A stretch of DNA of 64,000 nt, taken from assembly GCA_903893795.1 (NCBI GenBank), contig CAITNO010000148.1:1-64000 (forward strand), in the 5' to 3' direction. This DNA is from Candidatus Hydrogenedentota bacterium (lineage in GTDB: Bacteria > Hydrogenedentota > Hydrogenedentia > Hydrogenedentales > CAITNO01). The notes under the pieces are model-generated. The model saw nothing but the letters and a program-made list of their open reading frames with translations. It was not told the DNA's origin and did not search any database. Positions 1 through 9,121 of the stretch are shown here, piece by piece. The stretch's first letter is position 1; each line of letters opens with the position of its first letter. Both the position numbers and the translations under genes were made by a program.

Positions 1-203
1 GAACAAAGTGCGTATGGGAGCCCGGTTCATGCCTTGGAAAAGGGACCAAGATACGCCGGTCGGCCACGTCCGACCGACAATTTGACTTGGCCTTCTCATG
101 GGAGGCGGGACGCCTGCGGTACGGCTGCGAGCCTCTTCTGGGGTTCAGTCTTTGGGCAGGCCTGTTTGCCCCCTACGGGGACGGGGGCTTTCCCCCCTGT
201 TAA

Positions 204-232
204 CCACGGGTTCCGCTTCGCTCCACCCGTGG
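204..232 (+). terminator. Hairpin followed by a T-rich stretch
   Basis: CCACGGGT (204-211) pairs perfectly with ACCCGTGG (225-232) across a 13-nt loop and is followed by CTATTTTT. On the plus strand this has the form of an intrinsic terminator for a gene lying left of the window. It could equally be one copy of a dispersed palindromic repeat. Confidence 0.4.
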
Positions 233-239
233 CTATTTT

Positions 240-345
240 TGTGTGGCCCCTCCGGGGCCAAGACGGGAAGCGTATGTTGTGTGCCCTCCTCCGGGGCCAA
301 GACGGGAGGCATGTGTTGTGTGCCCTCGTCCGGGACCAAGAGCGG
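240..345. repeat. Three-copy 38/39-bp tandem repeat
   Basis: Copies start near 240, 278 and 317. Each begins TGTGTG and contains CTCCGGGGCCAAGACGGGA or a close variant; the third is the most diverged. No coding role is apparent. Confidence 0.6.
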
Positions 346-357
346 TCGTCCCCGGAC
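328..357 (-). terminator. Hairpin directly after the MerR stop codon
   Basis: GTCCGGG (328-334) pairs with CCCGGAC (351-357), immediately downstream of the minus-strand TAG at 358-360. There is no clear U-tract, so termination is plausible but not proven. Confidence 0.35.
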
Positions 358-807
358 CTACTTTCGGAACTTGATGCTCCGGGCCTGGAAGGGCTCGATA
401 TTGTCCGGTTCCGGTTCTGTCACGAAGTTGTCCGTTTCGGGGTCCGAACCGAGAATGGTGAGGATGCTTTGGGCTTCGGCGGCGACCCGGTCGAGCAGTT
501 CGCGGTGCTCCAGGCGGTATGCCGGTTTGCCTTCGGTCACGATTTCATAGGTGAGCCGTTTGCGCGCGCCTTTTACCTTCATGTGCTCGCTGTGGAGCAG
601 TGTCTTGATGCGCAGGATGATGTCGATATCCTCGCGCAGGTAGTAGCGGCGGTTTGTATTGGTGCGCTTGGGGCGCAACTGGCTGAAACGCTCCTCCCAC
701 TGCCGCAACAGGTGCTGGGGCACCTTCAGCATATCGCTGACCTCGCCGATGGAGTAGCGGCGGTTTGGGGCGTGGTCGGCCGGGATGATGGGGTGTTCGT
801 TGCTCAT
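358..807 (-). CDS. MerR-family transcriptional regulator
   Basis: Encodes 149 aa. The N-terminal half is a MerR-type winged helix-turn-helix: RRYSIGEVSDMLKVPQHLLR (about residues 16-35), then a RRYYLREDIDIILRIK segment typical of the wing and second helix. The rest (about 85-149) is short, mostly helical and acidic, with no metal-binding cysteines, so this is not a classical metal or thiol sensor; it resembles small MerR-like proteins of the MlrA/CarA HTH type. It starts 19 bp after the stop of the upstream SSS symporter on the same strand, so the two are probably co-transcribed. The effector is unknown. Confidence 0.8.
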   Translation of the reverse strand: MSNEHPIIPADHAPNRRYSIGEVSDMLKVPQHLLRQWEERFSQLRPKRTNTNRRYYLREDIDIILRIKTLLHSEHMKVKGARKRLTYEIVTEGKPAYRLEHRELLDRVAAEAQSILTILGSDPETDNFVTEPEPDNIEPFQARSIKFRK

Positions 808-826
808 GATGCGCTTCCGCCTGTTC

Positions 827-2452
827 TCAGCCTTCTTCGGGTGTGCCCGCGCCGGTCCAAACGGTTAGGTTGGTCAGGTCGCGCTGCTGCCTCTGGAAGA
901 GGGTGGCCACCAGGTAGGCCACCACAAACATGACGATGTTGCCCACCACGCCGGTGTAGTAGGTGTGGAAGGGATTGGCCAGCACTTTCGCCAGGGACTC
1001 CGAAACGCCGAGGGCCGTGAACTTTGCGACGGTGACGATCTTCATTTCCACCGCCGTGATATAGACGCTGAAGAAGGTGGTGCCCACAATGCCCGCAAGC
1101 ACGGACCAGCCGTCGCCGCGTTTGGTCAGGAATCCGAGCGCATAGAGGCCAAAGAGACCGCCCGCGACGATGGCGGCCATTTTTGTCCCCAGGTCCTGAA
1201 GCGTGAGCGTGTTCATTTCCAGAAAGAGCGCCGCGCCGCCCATCATCAGCAGGGCGCTGACACCGGAAACCACGCGCGCCGCCCAAACGTAATGCTTGTC
1301 CGTGCCGTTCTTCACCATGTGCCTGCGGTAGATGTCCGTGATGGTGACGGCGGATATCGAGTTCACACTGGAGGAGGAGGCCGACATGGCCGCGGCGAAC
1401 ACGCCGGTGATCACGAGCCCCGCGACGCCGGTGGGCAGGTGGTTCACGCAGAAGAAGGGCAGAATCTCCTCCGCCTTGTGGCCGTTTGCCCCCTTTAGAA
1501 TATCCATGGCTATCGGGTCCGGATGCTGCTTGAAGAAGACGTAGAGCGCCGTGCCCAGGAACATGAAGAAGGCCCAGGTGGGCACGCTGCAGAAACAGCA
1601 AATCCAGATGGCCCTGAGCGCCTCTTTTGGATTCTTGGCCGACACGTATTTCTGGATGACGTTCTGGTTGCTGCTGTATTCGTACAGCCAGTTGAAGAGT
1701 CCGGCGACCATGACCAATACGATCGATTTCATCTGGATCGAAAACCATGGCGACGGCTCAATCTTGCCGGTGGCCGCGTTCAAATCGCCCAGTTGGAACT
1801 TGCCGTCGGCCCAGGCCGTGCGGAAGACCTCCGGAACGCCCCCGTTGATGCCGCGCACAACCGTGTAGATGCACAGAAACGCGCCGAGCCAGAGCAGGAA
1901 GGTCTGGAAGAACTGCGTCCAAACGATTGCCTTGATGCCGCCGCTGACGGTGTAGATGGCGATGACCACGCCGCCGATGAGGATGCACATGTACGGAGTC
2001 GCGCCGGTCATCTGCTGGAAGAGCATGGAGATGAGGTACAGGATGGTGGCGATGCGCAGCACCTGTCCAAACAGAAAGGCGAGGGCGGCGTACATCCGCA
2101 CACCCGGCCCGAAGCGGCTCTCCAGGTATTCAAACGCCGAGGTGACCCGGGCCTTGCGGAAGAAGGGGAGGAACACCTTCGACGCGACGTAGATGCCAAT
2201 CGGCAGCATGAACGCGGGCAGCAGCCGCAGATAGGCCGTCTTGTAGGCGTCGGCCGGATAGGCCATCACCGTCATCGAACTGATGGAGGTGGCAAACATG
2301 GCCAACCCCAGCAGCCACGCGGGGAAGGTGCGGTTGCCCACGAAGAAAGTCTCCGTGGACTTGTTAACCCGCGCGAAGATTGGCCCCATGGCGGCCAGCA
2401 GGCAAAAATAGGTGATCAGTATGATCCAGTCAAGCACGCCAAAATGACTCAT
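827..2452 (-). CDS. Sodium:solute symporter (SSS family)
   Basis: Encodes 541 aa from the ATG at 2452, chosen because GGAGAGG lies 6 nt upstream; an upstream in-frame ATG at 2509 would add 19 non-hydrophobic residues. The protein is strongly hydrophobic with about 13 predicted membrane helices. SSS-like features include the WIILITYFCLLAAMGPIFA first helix, the FFVGNRTFPAWLLGLAMFAT segment after it, and the YTVSGGIKAIVWTQFFQ segment near residue 180. Members couple sodium entry to uptake of sugars, sialic acid, amino acids or similar solutes in the inner membrane. The substrate cannot be told from sequence. The MerR regulator follows directly and may control it. Confidence 0.9.
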   Translation of the reverse strand: MSHFGVLDWIILITYFCLLAAMGPIFARVNKSTETFFVGNRTFPAWLLGLAMFATSISSMTVMAYPADAYKTAYLRLLPAFMLPIGIYVASKVFLPFFRKARVTSAFEYLESRFGPGVRMYAALAFLFGQVLRIATILYLISMLFQQMTGATPYMCILIGGVVIAIYTVSGGIKAIVWTQFFQTFLLWLGAFLCIYTVVRGINGGVPEVFRTAWADGKFQLGDLNAATGKIEPSPWFSIQMKSIVLVMVAGLFNWLYEYSSNQNVIQKYVSAKNPKEALRAIWICCFCSVPTWAFFMFLGTALYVFFKQHPDPIAMDILKGANGHKAEEILPFFCVNHLPTGVAGLVITGVFAAAMSASSSSVNSISAVTITDIYRRHMVKNGTDKHYVWAARVVSGVSALLMMGGAALFLEMNTLTLQDLGTKMAAIVAGGLFGLYALGFLTKRGDGWSVLAGIVGTTFFSVYITAVEMKIVTVAKFTALGVSESLAKVLANPFHTYYTGVVGNIVMFVVAYLVATLFQRQQRDLTNLTVWTGAGTPEEG

Positions 2453-2636
2453 ATGCCGCCTCTCCATCCTCGTTTCCGGACATGACCTGTGGACGAACGA
2501 CCGTTCCACGCCGGGCGTGCCCGGCCGTTCACTCTATCAGCCCCCGGGCACGGCGGTCAATCGCCGGACGGACGCGGAGTCGCCCGGTGGCAGTCAATAT
2601 GATATGCTAGGCGAGGCTTTACGGGAAAGGCCGTTT

Positions 2637-3623
2637 ATGAATCATGAACTCAAATCCAATTCGCTGGTTTCGGTGCTGGCGCCCATTTACAACGAGGTCG
2701 GGGTCATCGATGCGTTTGTCAGCGAGGTCCACGAGGCGCTCGCCGGACTTGCGCTGCCCTGTCCCTTTGAGATGGTGCTCTGCGACGATGGCAGCCACGA
2801 CGGCAGTGCGGAGAAACTGGATGCGTGGGCGGCCCGCCATCCGGACCAGATTCGTATTATTCACCTAGCCCGCAATTTCGGGCATCCCGCAGCTTTGTCG
2901 GCCTGCATTGAACACGCGCGCGGCGATGTTGTCATTGTCATGGACGGGGACATGCAGGATGACCCGGCCGCATTCCGGGGATTCATCGAGAAGTGGAGCG
3001 AGGGTTACGAGGTGGTGTACGCCATCCGCACCTCGCGCGAGGAGAACGCCGTCCTGCGGCTGTTCTTCTGGCTTTTTTACCGGATGCTGAACTGGATGGC
3101 ACGGGTGGACATGCCCCTCGATGCGGGTAATTTTGGACTGATGGACCGGCGCGTGGTCGATTGCCTGTGCCGCATGACCGAGCGTCCTCTCTACCTGCCG
3201 GGGCTTCGCGCATGGATTGGATTCAGCCAGGTGGGTGTCAGCGTGCGTCGGCGCGCCCGATACGACCGAAGGAGCCGCGTTCGCCTGATGGGGTTGGTGC
3301 AGCTTGCCATGAATGCCATTTTCTCCTTCTCCAGCGTGCCGCTCTTTGCCTTTCGCTTCGTTGGAATGCTCGTGATAGTACCCTCCGGCTTGTTGGTGGT
3401 TTTCGCCGTAATGCGCAAACTTCTTTGGGGGGCGGTGTTTTCCCCCTCGGCAAACCTGTTGGTGATTGTCCTCTTCTTCCTGGGGGTGAATCTTCTGGGC
3501 ATTGGGATCATGGGCGAATATCTCCTCCGCATCTATGAGGAGGTCAGGGCGCGGCCGAAATACATCGTAGATCGGGTCGTCGGAAACGATGCCCGGATGC
3601 CGGGGAAAGACGGTCCGCAGTAA
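2637..3623 (+). CDS. Membrane-bound family 2 glycosyltransferase (DPM1/ArnC-like)
   Basis: Encodes 328 aa from the ATG at 2637, preceded by GGGAAAGG. The GT-A domain spans about 10-220, with the nucleotide-sugar motif CDDGSHDGS (about 49-57) and the metal-binding DGDMQDD (103-109). Two C-terminal membrane helices (about 228-260 and 270-298) match the polyprenyl-phosphate glycosyltransferase architecture (dolichol-phosphate mannosyltransferase, ArnC, GtrB). Such enzymes move a sugar from a nucleotide to undecaprenyl phosphate on the inner face of the membrane. It lies upstream of a B12-type radical SAM gene in the same direction, but a strong hairpin separates them. Confidence 0.88.
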   Translation: MNHELKSNSLVSVLAPIYNEVGVIDAFVSEVHEALAGLALPCPFEMVLCDDGSHDGSAEKLDAWAARHPDQIRIIHLARNFGHPAALSACIEHARGDVVIVMDGDMQDDPAAFRGFIEKWSEGYEVVYAIRTSREENAVLRLFFWLFYRMLNWMARVDMPLDAGNFGLMDRRVVDCLCRMTERPLYLPGLRAWIGFSQVGVSVRRRARYDRRSRVRLMGLVQLAMNAIFSFSSVPLFAFRFVGMLVIVPSGLLVVFAVMRKLLWGAVFSPSANLLVIVLFFLGVNLLGIGIMGEYLLRIYEEVRARPKYIVDRVVGNDARMPGKDGPQ

Positions 3624-3660
3624 GGCACTCAAACAGGCTGCAACGCCTGAAGTGTGCCTT
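3623..3660 (+). terminator. Hairpin terminator after the GT2 gene
   Basis: AGGCAC (3623-3628) pairs with GTGCCT (3654-3659), with an inner CAGGC/GCCTG stem, starting on the last base of the GT2 stop codon. A short TTT follows. Confidence 0.55.
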
Positions 3661-3724
3661 TCACCGCCCTACGTTTCCTACCAGGCACTCCTTCCGCACG
3701 GGACCGGATCAAGGGGGCGTTTTT

Positions 3725-3753
3725 TTCACAAGAACGCCGTCATGTGGTATAGT
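3725..3753 (+). promoter_or_regulatory. Sigma70-type promoter placing +1 at or near the start codon
   Basis: TTCACA (3725-3730) and TATAGT (3748-3753) are separated by exactly 17 bp. The expected transcription start falls about 7 bp after the -10 box, at 3760-3761, which is where the ATG of the next gene lies. No Shine-Dalgarno sequence is seen, so the mRNA may be leaderless. Confidence 0.55.
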
Positions 3754-3760
3754 TTTTCCC

Positions 3761-5191
3761 ATGAAATCCTTACGGTTATTCTTGGTCAACGTCGGTCTGC
3801 GCACGTTCTCGAATTTCTGGGTTGTCCCCCCGATGGGTGTGCTGGCCCTGGCCGCCTATCTACGCCAGAAATTCCCTCTGGAAATACGGGTTGTCAACCA
3901 GCGGCTCGAAAACTTCACGGCCGAGGAAATAGCCCGCCAGGCCGCTGAGTTCGGTGCAGATATCATAGGACTGTCCGTCCTGACGACCACGGCCTGTCTC
4001 CTTCCGGAGATGACGTCAAAAATGCGCGCCGCCCTTCCCAACGCCTTTATCGTTTTGGGTGGTCCCCATGTTTCGGCCGCCGGTGAACTGGCGCTCGATG
4101 GCTTTGACGCGGACGTTGCCGTTTCCGGTGAAGGCGAGCGCCCCTTTGAACTTCTCCTTCGGGCGAAATACGAGGGGGATGGCAAACTCGACGCAATACC
4201 GGGCCTCGTCTGGCGTGAAAAGGACGGGACGGTTGTACAAAATCCGGGAGAGCCCCTTTTCGTTGAGGACCTCGACACGCTTCCCATGCCCGCCTATGAC
4301 CTGATCGATTTGCCTGCCTACTGGCACAAACAGACGATCGTTCCCATGCTCTACCGCCGCTATGCGGCGCTGGTGACCTCGCGCGGTTGTCCGTTCCACT
4401 GCATCTGGTGCCACAACATCTTCGGGAAGCGGATACGCTCCCATTCGCCCGAGCGTATCGTCGAGGAAATGACCTTTCTGAACAAGAAGTACGGCGTCAG
4501 CGATTTTGAGATGCTCGACGACACCTTCAATTATCATGGGCGGCACGTGATTGAGTTCTGCGAACTGCTCAACAGCCGCAATCTCAAGTTCAAGTGGGCT
4601 CTGCCCAACGGGGTGCGCGGCGACCTTCTCACCCGCGAAGTGATTGACGCCATGGCCGATGCGGGGCTGTTCATGCTGATGTTCGCCCTGGAATCCGGTT
4701 CTCCGCGGATACAGAAGTATACCCAGAAGAACCTGAACATCCCGCGCTTCCTGGAGAACTGCAAGATGGTGGCGGACCGCCGCATCTTCATCTCCGCATG
4801 CTGCATGCTCGGGTTTCCCACGGAGACCGAGGAAGAACTGCGCAAGACCATCGACACGGCCTGCGCGGCCGATTTTCACACAGCATCGTTCTTTATCGTC
4901 ACCCCCTATCCCGGCACACCCCTCTATGACATGGTGAAAAAAGACCATCCCGAAAAGTTGCAGAATATCGATTTCAGCATGGCCAACTCGACAACGGTGC
5001 GGGTGAACCTTACGGACCTGCCCGACGAGGTCTTATTCGGATACCAGCGGGAGGCCGCCCGGCGTTTCTTCCTCAATCCGAACCGCATTGCCCGAATCAT
5101 CCGCGACCATCCCCAGCGGCTGGCTCTGCCCGCCTATCTGCCCCTGTTCACTTACCGTTCACTGATAGGCGCCCTCGGCAAAGACCACTGA
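3761..5191 (+). CDS. B12-binding-domain radical SAM protein
   Basis: Encodes 476 aa. Residues 1-135 form a Rossmann-like cobalamin-binding domain of the class B radical SAM type, without the DxHxxG base-off motif. The radical SAM cluster motif is C210-PFH-C214-IW-C217. A C-terminal region (about 390-476) carries the PYPGTPLYDM signature common in HpnJ/HpnP-like and other anaerobic methylase or cyclase enzymes. Such proteins perform radical methylation or C-C bond chemistry on lipids, tetrapyrroles or natural products. The gene converges on the Tes-like operon, with only 14 bp between stop codons. A lipid substrate is inferred from the neighbours only. Confidence 0.88.
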   Translation: MKSLRLFLVNVGLRTFSNFWVVPPMGVLALAAYLRQKFPLEIRVVNQRLENFTAEEIARQAAEFGADIIGLSVLTTTACLLPEMTSKMRAALPNAFIVLGGPHVSAAGELALDGFDADVAVSGEGERPFELLLRAKYEGDGKLDAIPGLVWREKDGTVVQNPGEPLFVEDLDTLPMPAYDLIDLPAYWHKQTIVPMLYRRYAALVTSRGCPFHCIWCHNIFGKRIRSHSPERIVEEMTFLNKKYGVSDFEMLDDTFNYHGRHVIEFCELLNSRNLKFKWALPNGVRGDLLTREVIDAMADAGLFMLMFALESGSPRIQKYTQKNLNIPRFLENCKMVADRRIFISACCMLGFPTETEEELRKTIDTACAADFHTASFFIVTPYPGTPLYDMVKKDHPEKLQNIDFSMANSTTVRVNLTDLPDEVLFGYQREAARRFFLNPNRIARIIRDHPQRLALPAYLPLFTYRSLIGALGKDH

Positions 5192-5205
5192 TTTTTATCC
5201 CGCTG

Positions 5206-6606
5206 TCAGTCCTTCTTGCAACTCTCGGGGCCCTGCCACTTGTGATCCTGCATCCGCTGCCAGAAGCCTGAACGGCAGTTCTCCTCCTCCTTGTCCAGCA
5301 GCACGGGAGCAACGCCCTCCTGGTGAATCACCACGCCGTCGCGCTTGAAAATGAAACTGCTGATGCAGTGGGGGATGACGATACTGTCCGCATTGAGCGT
5401 CGAACAGTTCGTGTTGAGCGCCACCACGAGCAGTTCGGACGGATAAAGATGCACATCCAGCTTCTTGCGGTTTGCCAATACCAGGCGCAGTAGCACGGGT
5501 AGCAGGGGCAGTGTTCTAAAGGTGACGCCGCTCGCCAGGACCGGCAGCAGCAACAGTCCGCGTATCCAGCGCTGTTTGGGTATGACTTTGCGCCACAGAT
5601 CCAGCATCCAGCCCAGGCGGCCGGCATGGATGAAATCCGTCAGGGGATGAAGATTGCCAGCCCTGCGGAGGAAGACCATAAATTCACTCTTCAAACACAG
5701 GTCAAACCCGGCAACGTTCATAATCGCGTAAGCCAGTTTTTGAATGGCAAATAGATCGCAGCGTCTGCCCTTGCAGTAGTGGCGGAAGATGGTGTCCATC
5801 ATCTCGTCCGGCGCGATCATCATCTCGGCGGGCATGCGAACGCCCGACCCATTCCATGAAAAGCCCTCCACGGAGAGCGCGTGGATGCCGGGCTTGTCCT
5901 TCGCATACTCGATGATGTGGTAAAGCTGCTCCTCGTTGACGCCCTTGAAAATGGTGGGGGAGAGCAGCACCGAGATGCCGGCGTCGCAGAGGTTCTGGAT
6001 GGCCTGAAGCTTGGTTTCGACGTGCATTTCCAGACCGAGCTTTGCGGCGTCGGGCTTTGTCACCGACTCCAGGGACAGACGCACCTCCTTCACGTGGCTG
6101 TCCTTTAGTTTCTGGCAGTACTCCTTCGACGCCATTTTCAGGCCGTTGGTCGCGAGTTGAACCGACACGCCCCGTTTCTCGGCCTCACGGAAGAATTCGA
6201 GCATGTTTGGATGCAGCGTCGGCTCCCCGCCCGAAAAGGAGAGTTTGCCGCGCTCAAAGGTATGCAGCACCTCCTGCAGGTCGTCCCAGTTCATGTCCTC
6301 CCACAGGATCTCGTCCTCGTCCCTGGCGCAATCGGTGGTGCAATAGGGGCACTTCTGCTGGCACTGGGTGGTTGAGGTGATCCAGGTGTGCATCTTGCGG
6401 CCCGGAGAGGCGGTCTCATAGACTTCGGCATAGAAGCGGTCAAGATCCGCATAGTCCTCGCCGTGCTCGGACAAAAGGTACTGATACACGCCGTGCTCGG
6501 GGCATTCCCGGTGGATATAGGCCCTGCCCTCGGAAATTACGATTGCCCCTTCGACTTCCTTGGCGCACTTGTGGCAGCGCGATGTGGTCTTGCGGACGGT
6601 TTTCAA
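5206..6606 (-). CDS. Tes-like radical SAM protein, paralogue 1
   Basis: Encodes 466 aa from a TTG start at 6606, supported by AGGAGA 8 nt upstream; the nearby ATG at 6614 runs straight into a stop. An N-terminal metal-ribbon motif (C11-x2-C14, then C35-PEHG) precedes the radical SAM motif C82-QQK-C86-PY-C89, followed by C93. SFSGGEPTLHPN is the GGE motif. A hydrophobic segment (about 335-380) and conserved C-terminal cysteines (C401 in NTNCSTLNADS, C414) suggest further clusters. The N-terminal ribbon followed by a SAM core is the layout of archaeal tetraether synthase Tes. Last gene of the minus-strand run. Lipid-tail coupling is inference. Confidence 0.8.
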   Translation of the reverse strand: MKTVRKTTSRCHKCAKEVEGAIVISEGRAYIHRECPEHGVYQYLLSEHGEDYADLDRFYAEVYETASPGRKMHTWITSTTQCQQKCPYCTTDCARDEDEILWEDMNWDDLQEVLHTFERGKLSFSGGEPTLHPNMLEFFREAEKRGVSVQLATNGLKMASKEYCQKLKDSHVKEVRLSLESVTKPDAAKLGLEMHVETKLQAIQNLCDAGISVLLSPTIFKGVNEEQLYHIIEYAKDKPGIHALSVEGFSWNGSGVRMPAEMMIAPDEMMDTIFRHYCKGRRCDLFAIQKLAYAIMNVAGFDLCLKSEFMVFLRRAGNLHPLTDFIHAGRLGWMLDLWRKVIPKQRWIRGLLLLPVLASGVTFRTLPLLPVLLRLVLANRKKLDVHLYPSELLVVALNTNCSTLNADSIVIPHCISSFIFKRDGVVIHQEGVAPVLLDKEEENCRSGFWQRMQDHKWQGPESCKKD

Positions 6607-6655
6607 TACTGCATCTCCTGTTAAAGCTTATTTCATGCGGGCACAAAGGTTATTG

Positions 6656-8056
6656 TCATTGGTCCTTGTTCGCATCGGGGCCCTGCCATTTGTTGGCCAG
6701 CATTTGCTGCCAAACGCCTGACGCGAAATTCCTCTCTTCCTTTCCCAGCAACCCGTCCGTGGCGTCTTCGCTTACAATCGCGCCATCGCGCTTGTAGATG
6801 AAACGGGTCACGCAGTGCGGCACCACGATGCTGTCCGCGTTCAGCGTTGAGCAGTTGGTATTGAACGCCACGACCATCAATTCGGAAGGATACTGGCTGA
6901 CATCCAGGTTCCCGCGGTTTGCCCAGAGCAGGCGCAGGAGCATGGGCGCGAGCGGAAAGGTCTTGAGGGTAACACCGCTGGCCAGCACCGGCAACAGCAG
7001 CAGCGCCCGAATCCACCGCTGCCTGGGAATGATGCGGCGCCACCAGTCGAGCATTTTGCCGACCCGGCGAATGTTGATGTATTCGATGAAGGGTTTCAAA
7101 CCCTCGGGGCGGCGCAGGAACACCATGAACTCCGTCTTGAGGCACAGTTCAAAGCCGACCACATTGAGAATCGCGAACATCATCTTCTGAAAGGCAAACT
7201 GGTCGCGCCGGTCACACTTGCAGTAGTGGGGGTGGAGGATGTCCATCAATTCATCGGGGGCGATCATCATTTCGGGGGGCATGCGGATGCCGGAACCGTT
7301 CCAGGAAAAGCCTTCCGCGGAAAATGCGTGTATGGCTGGCTTGTCCTTCGCGTATTCAAGAATATGATACAACTGCTGCTCATTGACGCCCCTGAAAATG
7401 GTGGGCGAAAGCGTGATGGGAATGCCCACTTCGCACAGGTTTTCAATGGCCTTGAGCTTGGGCTTCACATAGGCGTCCAGTCCCAGCGAGGCCACATCCT
7501 CCTCTGTGATCGACTCCAGGGACAGGCGCACCTCTTTGATCTTGTTGTCTTTGAGCTTCTGGCAGTATTCCTTCGAGGTCATCATCAGGCCGTTCGTGGC
7601 GAGCTGGGCGAGGATGCCCCGGCGATCCGCCTCACGGAAAAACTCGAACATCTTGGGGTGGAGGGTTGGTTCGCCCCCCGAAAAGGAGAACTTTCCCTTG
7701 CCGATAGTCTTCATTATCTCCAGGATGTCGTCCCAGCTCATTTCCTCCCAGGCGATCTCCTCCTTGTCATTGGCGCAGTCTGTCGTGCAGTAAGGGCAGC
7801 GCTGCTGGCATTTCATCGTCGCCATAATCCACGAGTGAAATCTCCGGCCCGGCGACGACGTTTCGTACACCTCGGTGAAGAAACGGTCAAGGTCTGCATA
7901 GTCCTCCCCGTGCACGGACAGCAAATAGTCGTAGGGGCCGTGCTCGGGGCATTCACGGTGGATGTATGCCTTTCCGTCATCGGCCACCACGACTTCGCCG
8001 TCAACTTCCTTGATGCACTGGGGGCAGCGCGACTTGGTCTTGCGGATTAACTGCAT
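6656..8056 (-). CDS. Tes-like radical SAM protein, paralogue 2
   Basis: Encodes 466 aa, collinear with its downstream neighbour over the full length and clearly a tandem-duplication product. It shows CPQC and ECPEHG at the N-terminus, CQQRCPYCTTDC as the radical SAM cluster motif, FSFSGGEPTLHPK, and NTNCSTLNADS near the C-terminus. The start ATG at 8056 is preceded by GGAGA. Differences from paralogue 1 include HYCKCDRRDQ in place of HYCKGRRCDL. The intergenic gap to paralogue 1 is 49 bp, so co-transcription is likely. Assignment rests on the Tes/MoaA-type domain layout; the substrate is not known. Confidence 0.8.
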   Translation of the reverse strand: MQLIRKTKSRCPQCIKEVDGEVVVADDGKAYIHRECPEHGPYDYLLSVHGEDYADLDRFFTEVYETSSPGRRFHSWIMATMKCQQRCPYCTTDCANDKEEIAWEEMSWDDILEIMKTIGKGKFSFSGGEPTLHPKMFEFFREADRRGILAQLATNGLMMTSKEYCQKLKDNKIKEVRLSLESITEEDVASLGLDAYVKPKLKAIENLCEVGIPITLSPTIFRGVNEQQLYHILEYAKDKPAIHAFSAEGFSWNGSGIRMPPEMMIAPDELMDILHPHYCKCDRRDQFAFQKMMFAILNVVGFELCLKTEFMVFLRRPEGLKPFIEYINIRRVGKMLDWWRRIIPRQRWIRALLLLPVLASGVTLKTFPLAPMLLRLLWANRGNLDVSQYPSELMVVAFNTNCSTLNADSIVVPHCVTRFIYKRDGAIVSEDATDGLLGKEERNFASGVWQQMLANKWQGPDANKDQ

Positions 8057-8172
8057 TGAACCGTCTCCTGGGGTCTGAACGATGGCTTCAGCCCATTATA
8101 GCGCAACAAAGACAAGGCAATGGCGCATTGTCCCATTTTCGTCGGTCAAACACGCAAACGCAGCCGTTCAAG

Positions 8173-8982
8173 TCATCGTCCCGGAGGCGGCTGAAGGCGC
8201 CGCCAGGCCATGACCAGTTGGCGAAAGAGAAAGGGGAAATGGCGGCTCGAAAAGGCAATCAGCCCGCCATAGGCCGGCACCACCGCCTCAAAGCGCCGTT
8301 TGTACAGTGCGCGAACCATGCCCCGCGCCGCCCGGTCCGCCGGCGTGACCAGGAAGGTGGGGGTCCGTTCCTTGCTGTCCGGTCCCAGGGCGCTCCGGTC
8401 ACTGTGGCATATTTCACTTTCCACCAAAAGGGGCAGGATAACCGTGACGGAAATCCCTTTGGGGAGTTCGTAGTACAAACTGCCCGCAAGGCCGCCCAGG
8501 GCGAACTTGGTCGCGCAGTATGCCGTGTCCATGGGAGCGGCGATTTGGCCCATGATGCTTGAAATGATTCCGAGGCGTCCGTGTGACTTTTTCAAATAGG
8601 GCAATGCCGCGTAAATGGTGTCAATCACGCCAAAGAAATTGGTGTCAAACATGCGGCGAAAATCGGCAGTGTCAAGATACTCAAAGTCTTCCGTGATGAC
8701 GATGCCCGCATTGGCCACGGCAATGTCTATGCCGCCAAAAGTTTCGGCCACCAGGTCCACCGCCCGTTTTATGCTTTCGGCATCGGTCACATCGCAGGCC
8801 ACGGCCAGCGCCCTGCCGCCCGCGTCTTCTATTCTCCGGCGGACCTCCTCCAGCTTGTCAAGGCGCCGCGCGGCCAGTCCCACAGATGCGCCTTCGCGGG
8901 CAAGCGCGCAGGCAAGCGCCGCGCCGATGCCCGATGAAGCGCCCGTGACGAACGCTGTTTGGTTCTTGAACCGTTGTGCCAT
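8173..8982 (-). CDS. Short-chain dehydrogenase/reductase
   Basis: Encodes 269 aa, a classical SDR length. The cofactor motif TGASSGIG is at about 14-21, NAG (residues 90-92) follows the NNAG position, the catalytic Ser lies in IISSIMG (about 140), and YCATK (about 154-158) supplies the Tyr and Lys. An arginine pair (AARRLDK) after the second strand suggests NADP preference. A hydrophobic, basic C-terminus (FPFLFRQLVMAWRRLQ) may associate with membrane. It sits inside the radical SAM run, so oxidoreduction of a lipid or sugar intermediate is a reasonable inference. The start ATG has AAGG upstream. Confidence 0.88.
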   Translation of the reverse strand: MAQRFKNQTAFVTGASSGIGAALACALAREGASVGLAARRLDKLEEVRRRIEDAGGRALAVACDVTDAESIKRAVDLVAETFGGIDIAVANAGIVITEDFEYLDTADFRRMFDTNFFGVIDTIYAALPYLKKSHGRLGIISSIMGQIAAPMDTAYCATKFALGGLAGSLYYELPKGISVTVILPLLVESEICHSDRSALGPDSKERTPTFLVTPADRAARGMVRALYKRRFEAVVPAYGGLIAFSSRHFPFLFRQLVMAWRRLQPPPGR

Positions 8983-9121
8983 CGTGTCTGCCTTGAGAGT
9001 AGGCTAAATAGTATCCGAACCCAGCCCTTTGGTCAAAGGGGATTTCCAATTCTCCGGTATTCAGAAGCCCTGGCCTTGGTCCAAACTCCGCAGAGGCGAC
9101 TTGGCTGTGTTGCTGACCTGA

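Larger units (their letters stand above)
1..357. repeat. Gene-free repeat-rich start of the window
   Basis: No convincing gene is seen on either strand. The stretch holds an 8-bp-stem hairpin (204-232), a three-copy 38/39-bp tandem repeat (about 240-345) and a hairpin abutting the MerR stop codon (328-357). Long open frames exist in several frames, but they are low-complexity readings through the repeats. This is typical intergenic clutter of this genome. Confidence 0.6.

Noticed and set aside
34..933. Long plus-strand frame through the first kilobase
   Set aside because: It is antisense to the MerR gene and part of the symporter gene and starts in tandem repeats; its sequence is low-complexity with no domain.
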